Assembly (NCBI GenBank): GCA_007115705.1
Contig: QXEO01001842.1
Location: 1,187,679 to 1,251,678, forward strand
DNA from: Dactylis glomerata
Taxonomy: Eukaryota; Streptophyta; Magnoliopsida; Poales; Poaceae
Direction of reading: 5' to 3'
DNA: 64,000 nucleotides
Part shown: in pieces, positions 56,893 through 64,000 of the stretch
How positions within the stretch are numbered: the stretch's first letter is position 1
Layout: each line of letters opens with the position of its first letter
Made by a program: the position numbers and the translations under genes
The notes under the pieces: generated by a model
The model's input: only the letters and a program-made list of their open reading frames with translations
Told to the model about the DNA's origin: nothing
The model's database searches: none

Positions 56893-58200
56893 GGGGGCCG
56901 AGGATGTAACTGATATTCAACCCACTAGCCTCATCTATGCAATTGCGAAGCTCATCTCAAAGATGATGGCCACTCATTTTGTGCGACACATGAATTAGCT
57001 CATCTCTAATGCTCGAAACGTCTTTATCAAGAAAAGAAGCATTCACGACAACTTCTTGTATGTAAGTAACTAAGAGAGAAAATTTAAGCAAGTCAAAAAA
57101 AGCAACTCTTCTCATTAAATTTGATATCAAAAAAGCGTTTGACTCGGTTAGATGGGACTTGATAGATATGCTTCAACACTTGGTGTTCCACAATAAATTT
57201 ACTCGGTTCCAACCCTTATATCCACATCCTTCTCAAGGGTGCTATTCAATGGCATTGTTGACGATCCAGTTAAGCATGGTAGAGGCCTTCGGCAAGGGTG
57301 CCCCCTCTCAATGCTCCTTTTTGTGTGGCCATAGACCCTCTATAACCACATCCTCCACAAGGCCATGGACCAAGGGCATATGCAAAAGCTTCGTGGAAAG
57401 GTACTCATGGTTCACACATCCCAATATGCCGATGACACCACTATTTTTGTAGCCCTCAATAAGAAGGATATCGACTTCTTGGATTCCACCTTGAAATTTC
57501 AGTGAAGTTACTAGGCTTACCAGTTTCTCAAAGAGTCAAGAGGCACCTATTAGATGTGAGGGTCTTGATCTACACCATATTCTTCAAGTGTTTCTGGCTA
57601 CTCATACAAGCTTCCCTATTAACCATGGGAAGATAAGGTGGCCATCAAACTAATTCCATGGCTTGGGAAGCATGTCAACATGGCTGGTTGTGTAACCCTT
57701 GTAAAGTTGGTCCTCGCTAGCATTGCCATTAATTTCATTATCATGCTTGGCATTCTGATTGGGGTGCTCAAGAAGATTGATATTATCAGAAGAGCCTTCC
57801 TATGGGCGGCATGTGACAAGGTCACTGAGGGAAATGCAAAATGAATTGGGAGACTATGTGCAAGACTAAAGATCAAGGAGGCCTTGGGATTCTCAACCTT
57901 GTGAAATTTTGCATGAGCCCTTCGCATGAGATGGCTACGGCATGAATGGAATGATGAGACTAACCATTGGTTCGGCCTTGGGAATGGAAGAAGGCTCTTT
58001 TTTGGGAGGCATCGTGACTCAACGGAATGCAGCCGAAGATATTGGTCCTCTTATTTATGACCACTCAAAAAAAGTTCTTGGTTAGCAAAGCATTAGACAA
58101 TGAGTTTTGGGTGACCTAAATTAACACTTAAGATGGGCTAGTCGTGGATCATATTGTGCAAGTCTCAAAGCTTTTGGGAAATGCTTGAAACAATGCATAT
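56893..58200 (+). pseudogene. LINE reverse transcriptase remnant
   Basis: Broken L1-type frames on the plus strand. LIYAIAKLISKMMATHFVRH and IKKRSIHDNFLYV (about 56928-57062) and KFDIKKAFDSVRWDLIDML (about 57118-57174) are early reverse transcriptase motifs. YADDTTIFVAL (about 57428-57460) is the active-site block. CKTKDQGGLGILNLVKF (about 57855-57906) belongs to the region after it. Several stops and frameshifts separate them. Endonuclease and 3' tail are not found. Confidence 0.75.
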
Positions 58201-58596
58201 AGTTGCTCTCCAATGATGGATGTTACTTGTCTAAGATGACATAAAACATGCATTTTTTTGGCCAATCAAAATCCTCTATGCCTTCTTTGGTTTGAAAACC
58301 ATGGGTACCTTCAAAATGCACTTTCTTTATCTGGTTGATAATCCAAAATAGAGGGTAGATGATGGATAGACTCGAGAGAAGAGGATGGCAAAATTATGGC
58401 AATTACATGCTCCTTTAGACTAGTCAAATGGGAAGTATCATGGACTAATATCATGCATATGATACTAGTATATGATATTACCCCCACAATACATAGTATC
58501 ATCTTGTAGTATTATAGTGTTATTGTATTTAATGTTTGATAGAATCTCATTTGTATGAGACCAACCTCTCGCCGGCGGCGGCGCCGAAGCTCGAGG

Positions 58597-58677
58597 AGGG
58601 CCCGATTGCTTTTTTCTTTTCTTTTTGAGGACTCGATGGCTTTTTTGTTTCATTTCTAGGGACCTGATTGCTTTTTT
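58597..58677. repeat. Three short tandem repeats
   Basis: A T-rich unit with GATTGCTTTTTT or GATGGCTTTTTT recurs about every 35 bp (58605, 58634, 58667), each preceded by a purine-rich GAGGACTC or GGGACCT part. No function is evident. Confidence 0.5.
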
Positions 58678-58683
58678 ATATTG

Positions 58684-58842
58684 TTAGGGTAGGGCTTAAG
58701 CCATACGATCTCAGCTGAGCTCGGCTTGGCTCATACGAGCTACCAAACACAACACAAAAATCTCATTTGTATGAGACCAACCTAACTAGACTCAGCTTGT
58801 CTGAGATGAGATAGTGCAACCGGGCTACCAAACACGCCCTAA
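58684..58842. mobile_element. Possible Tourist/Harbinger-like MITE
   Basis: The right end reads GGCTACCAAACACGCCCTAA and the left end TTAGGGTAGGGCTTAAGCC, so a TTAGGG-type terminus appears at both ends in inverted order. The pairing is imperfect. A 24-bp piece ATCTCATTTGTATGAGACCAACCT inside (about 58763) has a copy at about 58543, outside. Confidence 0.35.
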
Positions 58843-58849
58843 GCTTTCT

Positions 58850-60090
58850 GTTGAGCTTGGCCTTTTTTATCAAGTTTTGGTTTGGAAGACTTCTAAAAAA
58901 CATATCGACATGGTTAGTGTTGGATAGGATGCCTCCGCTGCGCGTGCTGGCCAGACGAACCGAACCACAATGTATTTTCTATCCGGGCTCTGATATAAAC
59001 GGATCCGAACGGACCGTTTGCGTCGGCCAGATAAAAAGAAATTTGGTCGTATGTGTGCACACGCTTCATGGTTTATGCAGCCGACCGTGCAGTCGCTGTC
59101 CTCGACGGCGACCCCTGCTTACCAAGGGTTCCGTCAAAGCTGAAGGCAGACAAGAGGTCAAAGATGGCGACTGCTCCTGTGATGCACATGATAATCCTGG
59201 AAGGAGAAGCACACCGTCCAGTCTTTTCCTATACCAGTCTTGACAAAGCAGCTCAGGCCGTTGGTAAAGCGCGCGCACACGCGTACCCGATCCATCCATG
59301 GCGATGGGGGACACAGTCGCAGAGGGGACGCTCCCAACAACAGACGAAGCATCATGATCTCAGGTGACCGTCCGTCATGGACATGGATGGGATAGAAGCC
59401 GTAGCCGTAGGAGACACTACTCGATCGATTGGACGACGACGAGGCGTGCACGGCTGGTGCGCCGTCCATGGCTCGTCTTGGCCGTGCGCGCGTCGGGCGC
59501 CGCCGCACGCGTCGCCCACGCAATTGCCCCAAACCTTCGCTTTGGTCTACGAAGGCTGCTCGGTCGGCCGGTCCGTGTGCCAAGCTGGAAAAATTGGGCG
59601 AAAGGCGTGTCGGTGTGGCCTGACGAAATATCATGCGTGGGAAGGCGGCGTTCGCGTGTGGTTTGGCTAGAACGTGTCGCGGACTTGTACTGCTAGTACC
59701 TCGGAGACACCCACGAGATGATGATGGAGAAGAACAGACGATTTGCACAGGTATCACGGAGGCAGGAGTCGTTTTTTTTTTTAAATCAGAAACATAGAGG
59801 GACAACTTCAGACGTAGGAGCAAGTTCCAGAATTCCAACAAAAGCACCAGAAGGAAGATGTATCCTACATCCGGAAACTCAAAACAGAGCTCGGGCTCCA
59901 GGATCCCTGAATTCAGTAGAAACGACAAAAGTCTCATAAAAAGACTATCGAAATTACGGTGAACTGTTAATCAATGTTTGTCAAAATCTCGATTTCAAAG
60001 CTTCAAATTTGGCCTCCATGGCATGGAGCCTCCGAGCTCCAAATGACCTCTCTCCATAATGCAGGATACAGGATACATATATCATCATAT
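58850..60090. other. Intergenic, no gene seen
   Basis: Contains chance frames in GC-rich sequence (59050-59700) on both strands. On the minus strand a run ending TTTAAAAAAAAAAA (about 59785-59768) could be the tail of a small retroposon. No reliable gene or RNA was found. Confidence 0.45.
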
Positions 60091-60096
60091 GATCAT

Positions 60097-60153
60097 ATGT
60101 TGGCGTGTTGTGACTCTTGTGTCTGGATCACAACAGTCACAACACGCCAACAT
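60097..60153. repeat. Perfect 19-bp inverted repeat (hairpin)
   Basis: ATGTTGGCGTGTTGTGACT (60097-60115) and AGTCACAACACGCCAACAT (60135-60153) are exact inverse copies with a 19-base loop. It lies about 270 bp beyond the stop codon of the oxidoreductase gene, so may be in its 3' transcript. It could be a MITE relic or a small-RNA-type hairpin. Confidence 0.8.
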
Positions 60154-60425
60154 TCATTGCCTTATATATGTCACAAGTTTGATCCAGACATTCAGTTATT
60201 CACATTACACGAGCACATCCTATTCATTTTTTCACGTGCGGTAGAAATACTGTTTATACTTCACATAAAGACAGCATACGAGAGACTGTGTTTCTTCAGA
60301 AATAGTATAAGGCCATCGCTGCTAGCCTGCTAGACATTCAGTGGTGACAAGCTCAACGATAGAAACGGAGCAGGGTGATTATCTGGGAACACTTGAGAGC
60401 AGGTTCAGGAAGCGGGAGCAGCACC

Positions 60426-61121
60426 TTAATCTGAAGTGAGGGTCCTCGTCGACATGACGTCGAACGACAGGCCGTTCTCCTCGAGGCGCTTCTGGAGATC
60501 TGTGGGGCCGAAGACGACGCCTGGAGTGTACACCCCGCCTTTCGGCAGATTACCACGCTGGCTCAGCAGGACGAGGGCGCACTGGACGAGGACGATCGGG
60601 GTCGTGATGTACCCAATCTCTGGCCCTGAAACTCTGGTCACGATCTCCTTGTCTGGCTTGCTTCCACGTTCCGATGCACGGGCTGCGTCACTGTAGCCCC
60701 GCCCGACAAACCACATCTTGAAAGAGGCGCTGCTCACCTCTTCCTCTGTTGGTCCGGTCTTTCTGAACCACCCCAGGGAGAAGAACTCAGGGAATTTTAG
60801 CAACAGAGACCTGCCAAAGGAGGAACCCCCCAGAATGCCGATGAACACCCCAGTCCAGATGAACCGCAAAACGCCGAGGATGGAGCGGGTGCCGATCTTC
60901 ACACCGAAATGTGCTGGTTTGACAGAGGACCAGAATTCCTTCCTGCGCTCGGCAAAATCTGGGGTTTCTTCCACGCCGGGAAGGCCCTCGGGATGCTCTG
61001 TCACCTTTGATAGGGTTCTCTTCACAACCACTGTGTCAGCAGAAGGTAACTTCATCACCCACAATCCTAGTGCCTTGTCATGCTCAATCAGTGATCCTTT
61101 GGGAGGTGGAGGCCCTGGGAT
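60426..61121 (-). CDS. Saccharopine-dehydrogenase-like oxidoreductase, last exon
   Basis: On the minus strand an acceptor TTTTATGCAG at 61131-61122 opens a 696-bp exon ending in TAA (60428-60426), encoding 231 residues with the phase kept. The sequence (GLWVMKLPSADTVVVKRTL, FWSSVKPAHFGVKIGTRS, FKMWFVGRGYS, GPEIGYITTPIVLVQCALVL, GGVYTPGVVFG) is that of the conserved C-terminal half of the plant saccharopine dehydrogenase-like/trans-acting enoyl reductase family. The NAD(P)-binding N-terminal half (about 200 residues in the family) must be on exons beyond the right edge, across an intron of more than 2.8 kb. The biochemical substrate is uncertain. Confidence 0.9.
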   Translation of the reverse strand: MPGPPPPKGSLIEHDKALGLWVMKLPSADTVVVKRTLSKVTEHPEGLPGVEETPDFAERRKEFWSSVKPAHFGVKIGTRSILGVLRFIWTGVFIGILGGSSFGRSLLLKFPEFFSLGWFRKTGPTEEEVSSASFKMWFVGRGYSDAARASERGSKPDKEIVTRVSGPEIGYITTPIVLVQCALVLLSQRGNLPKGGVYTPGVVFGPTDLQKRLEENGLSFDVMSTRTLTSD

Positions 61122-61885
61122 CTGCATAAAAGGAGAAATTTTAGCATCAAACGTCACCAATACATATTTGCACATATTGAATTCAGAGATTATAGCTAAC
61201 GCATTGGACACTTTCAGTGAGATCTTTGTACTAACTTGTTACAAAACAGAAAAAATATACTCATCTACCTGCATGACCAATCACAAACACCAGAGCAAGT
61301 AAGAACACCAGAGACCTAAGTTGTGATCTGAGTTAGATGAATGCAAGATCAACTGGATCTTCACCCCAGAATTCAGGTTGTGGGGTTGCTCGGGAAGTCA
61401 ACCATTTAGGTTTGTCTTCATGAAGCAAACCCCCACCCCAGACCCTCACTTGCCTTTTGTTAGAGTTAGTAAGATGAAAATAGAAGATGACCTTGACATT
61501 TGTATATTCTAACATCCTAATGCTGTTTATTCATCAATAAGTTCTACTCCCTTTAAGATTCAAGTTGGGGTTTTCAGAATGGCAATAGTTTTCAATGACA
61601 TTTACTGCCTGTTGATCAGGAACATGTCGGCAGATGATACAGTTAAAGATTGAAGCCAATGCTCCAACCTCATGATCCTTCATCATAAATTTGAATGCCG
61701 AATAGGTTCTCGACATTGACTGAATGCAACTAAAATAGTGAGAGCTGGCAATACAGATCAAACAATACTGTCATTACGTATGAACAGATTTATCATAACC
61801 TATATGGCTCAAATTATTAAGGAGCCCTTGCCTTCCTTATAATGCCTTCAACTTTCAGTAAACAGAAGTGGGATTTCCAGTCCTA

Positions 61886-62141
61886 CTCCCTCCTTGCCAT
61901 AATATAGTGTGCATTGGTTTCCGCAAAAGTCAAACACCACTAACTTTGACCAAGTTTATTGAAAAATTGCTGATATCTAATAATACCAAATGCATGCCAT
62001 AATGAAATATACTTCATGATGAATCAAATCGTATTGATTTATAATCTAGATGTTGATAGTTTTTTGTACAAACTTGGTCAAATTTCACTCGGGTTGACTT
62101 TGAGAAAATCTTATACGCACTATATTTTGGCATAGAGGGAG
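61886..62141. mobile_element. Stowaway MITE, 256 bp
   Basis: Ends CTCCCTCCTTGCCATAATAT and ATATTTTGGCATAGAGGGAG, flanked by TA on both sides (61884-61885 and 62142-62143). The interior holds inverted segments AACTTTGACCAAGTTT and AACTTGGTCAAATTT. In the intron of the oxidoreductase gene. Confidence 0.85.
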
Positions 62142-62345
62142 TACTATATTTCTCACTTCCTAAGAGTTGATCATGGAAAGAAATGGAAGACCAAAACATG
62201 CTAGAGATTAAGTGAGTAACATACAACTTCTCATGTTGATATTATAAACTATGAACTTTTGTAAATGAGTAATAGGCCCCCAGGACATGACAGTAGCAAG
62301 TAGCAAACGTCAAAGAATCATCAAAGGCAAACATGGAGTATTTAT

Positions 62346-62908
62346 AAGCCTAGCAATGGTCTTATAACTGGACTAAATCTGAACCATACCCAGTCAATGA
62401 CAGTCCAGAGCCGCAACTAAACCACACCCGCGGCCACCCCGTAAAACTAAAACTAAACCAAACGGTACACACCGTTCACCCAAACCATAACCAAACCACT
62501 TATCAAATTATGGGTTAAACCCAGTTTCCAGTTTCGGTTGAAACCGTTGTGTCAGGTTGCGCTCCGCCCTTGTTGTTAAAGTACGTATTTATTACTCGCC
62601 GAGAGTTGTTTCCTGCCACGACATGTTTTGACTTGCAGCGTTGCACGTAGTATGAACGCTAGCTAGCTACGTCTGAACAGCAAAGAGAACCGCTCAGGCA
62701 TATCTGAAAGAAACCGGGTCTTAAGTTTTTATCAGTTCCACCCGTAACTATTTAGACCCATAACTAATCATACCCAACTGTTAACTTGTCAGACCCAAAC
62801 CAACCCAAACTGTAGGACTGACTCACCCATTCCCAACCGAACTAAGCAAACCCAACACGAGAAATTAAACCATCCAAACCAGGTATGCTCAAACCATTCT
62901 CAGATTTA
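62346..62908. mobile_element. 563-bp insert in copy 1, flanked by AGTATTTAT
   Basis: Copy 2 lacks this segment. The 9-bp AGTATTTAT stands on both sides (62337-62345 and 62909-62917), as expected for a transposon target duplication. The insert is rich in AACCAAACC-type repeats. No coding capacity is seen. Inverted ends are weak (AATGGT at both). A 9-bp duplication would suit a Mutator-like element. Confidence 0.6.
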
Positions 62909-63075
62909 AGTATTTATCAACCAATAAAATATGGAAAAAGGGTAATATGACACACTTAGAAATACCTACTCTTTGTGAAGTAGCACATATATTTACACTA
63001 CAAAACGCTTCTTAGCCATCATTTACATGTGACAGCACCAAGGTTTCACTGAGCTGAAAGATTATACATGTAGCA

Positions 63076-63165
63076 CTTCTTCCATCCTATAATATAAGAT
63101 GTTATTACATCCAATGCATGAGTTAGCAAGTTGTAATAACATCTTACATTATGGGACGGAGGGAG
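63076..63165. mobile_element. Stowaway MITE, 90 bp, in copy 1
   Basis: Ends CTTCTTCCATCCTATAATAT and ATTATGGGACGGAGGGAG; the arms include AAGATGTTATTACA and TGTAATAACATCTT. It ends with TA (63166-63167) on the right; the left flank is CA. Absent from copy 2 at the corresponding place. Confidence 0.8.
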
Positions 63166-63298
63166 TAGTTAGCAGTTGGTTCATGAGATACGTCAACTGA
63201 TTTTATAGTGGTTGACGGATATGAGTAGGCAGTTGGCACAACATACATGACCATACACAAAAATGGAAGATAACAGGCAACTCCTCAAACAGGTGTAT

Positions 63299-63672
63299 TC
63301 CATATTACGAACTATGAACTTCTTACAAATGGATAATAGACCCCAAGGACATGGTAGTAGCAAGTAGCAACTTAAAATCAAACTGTGAATCATTATTGAA
63401 GATTTAAATGCAAACATGCAGTATTTACAATTTACCAACCAAGAAATATTTGATAATAGGGTAATATGACTCAATATGACATACCCAGTCTTCACGAAGT
63501 AGCACGTACATTTGCACAAAATAAGGTATGGTATAAATCATTTATGTGTGACAACACCAAGGTTTCTCTGAGCCAAAGGATTATTTAGTAGTTAGCAGTT
63601 GGTCCATGATTTATGTCAACAGAAGTGGTTAACTGGTTAGAGTAGGCAGTTGGCACAACATACATGACCATA
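63299..63672. repeat. Intron tandem duplication, copy 2
   Basis: A 374-bp direct repeat of 62237-63255 without its two inserts. Ends at GTAGGCAGTTGGCACAACAT followed by ACATGACCATA in both copies. Confidence 0.75.
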
Positions 63673-64000
63673 TAGAATAATTAGGTACATCAAATTGTGA
63701 TGCCTTGAAACAAAGGTATTGGTCAAGAGTAGGCAATATATAATGTTTTTGCAAGAAAAGCAAAGTAAATATTACCAGGTTTGTTGAGAAATGCCCCCCA
63801 GGTATTAGCAATGCTGTAAGTCTCTTCGAGAACAGACGAGCAACAAGATCTGTTTCTTCCCTATTCTCTTTGTGGTGTGCTCTGTTAAGAGAGCACGTTT
63901 CTTCCCTATTCTCTGAAAGTCTGTATCTAGTCTATAACCTTCCACATCCTTACTTACATAACAGAAAACTAGACCTTATTTCTCAAGGAAGAGAAATGGT
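63673..64000. other. Right end, intron of the oxidoreductase gene
   Basis: Carries CTTCCCTATTCTCT twice (about 63852 and 63901). Because the last exon has an acceptor at 61122 and no upstream exon was found to the right of it, this is best read as intron or upstream gene sequence. Confidence 0.4.

Larger units (their letters stand above)
62237..63255. repeat. Intron tandem duplication, copy 1 (with two inserts)
   Basis: Similar in order and sequence to 63299-63672 (for example CTATGAACTT, GGACATG, GTAGCAAGTAGCAA, ACACCAAGGTTTC, GTAGGCAGTTGGCACAACAT). Copy 1 is 1019 bp because it contains a 563-bp insert (62346-62908) and a MITE (63076-63165). Without these the lengths agree. Confidence 0.75.

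Noticed and set aside
59158..59937. 259-codon minus-strand frame
   Set aside because: It crosses compositionally different parts (a T-rich N-terminal part and GC-rich remainder), has no motif, and overlapping frames on the other strand are equally open.

Overview
This is a nuclear fragment of a grass genome. The LTR-retrotransposon types, the short TA-flanked Stowaway-type MITEs and a tRNA-derived SINE point to the Triticeae (wheat, Aegilops or barley group). The species cannot be fixed from the sequence alone. Gene islands are small and separated by nested retrotransposons.

Layout. Positions 1-24936 are a nest of four LTR retrotransposons. The outermost (C, Gypsy-type, plus strand) runs from beyond the left edge to 24936. 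A non-autonomous Gypsy-type element (A, minus strand, ending at 8280) lies inside C. A related element (B, minus strand) lies inside A's 3' LTR. A complete 11.7-kb Copia Sirevirus (D, minus strand, 13042-24764, target duplication CTGTT) lies inside C's 3' LTR. C itself is inserted in an AP2/ERF-like coding sequence whose remaining part starts at 24937. Positions 24937-28310 hold this gene remnant, a poly(A)-tailed retroposon-like unit and a broken grass gene-family member.

Positions 30110-35351 hold a five-exon SpoU/TrmH-type RNA 2'-O-methyltransferase gene (minus strand). Its fourth intron carries a 1.5-kb non-autonomous LTR element with 138-bp LTRs and an AAGAT target duplication. A palindromic hAT-like MITE lies just downstream of the gene. 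A short chloroplast petD fragment (about 38100-38213) precedes a second nest: an internally deleted Copia element (E, 38312-49256) split by a BARE/Angela-like Copia element (F, 40287-48694, target duplication AACTC).

Positions 52403-55829 hold an intact two-exon LRR receptor-like kinase gene (plus strand). After LINE remnants (about 56000-58200), the last exon of a saccharopine-dehydrogenase-like oxidoreductase gene lies at 60426-61121 (minus strand). Its upstream intron fills the right end and contains MITEs and a tandem duplication.

Three host genes look functional: the RNA methyltransferase, the LRR receptor kinase, and the oxidoreductase, which is only partly in the window. They do not form a pathway. 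Most of the rest is mobile DNA whose exact borders and target duplications allow the order of insertions to be read. The most notable points are: a predicted spliced gene with its own TATA box in the 3' part of Sirevirus D; an integrase-coding piece placed after the RNase H region in element F, whose coding capacity is dead although its LTRs are nearly identical; and several non-autonomous LTR elements that must have been mobilised in trans.
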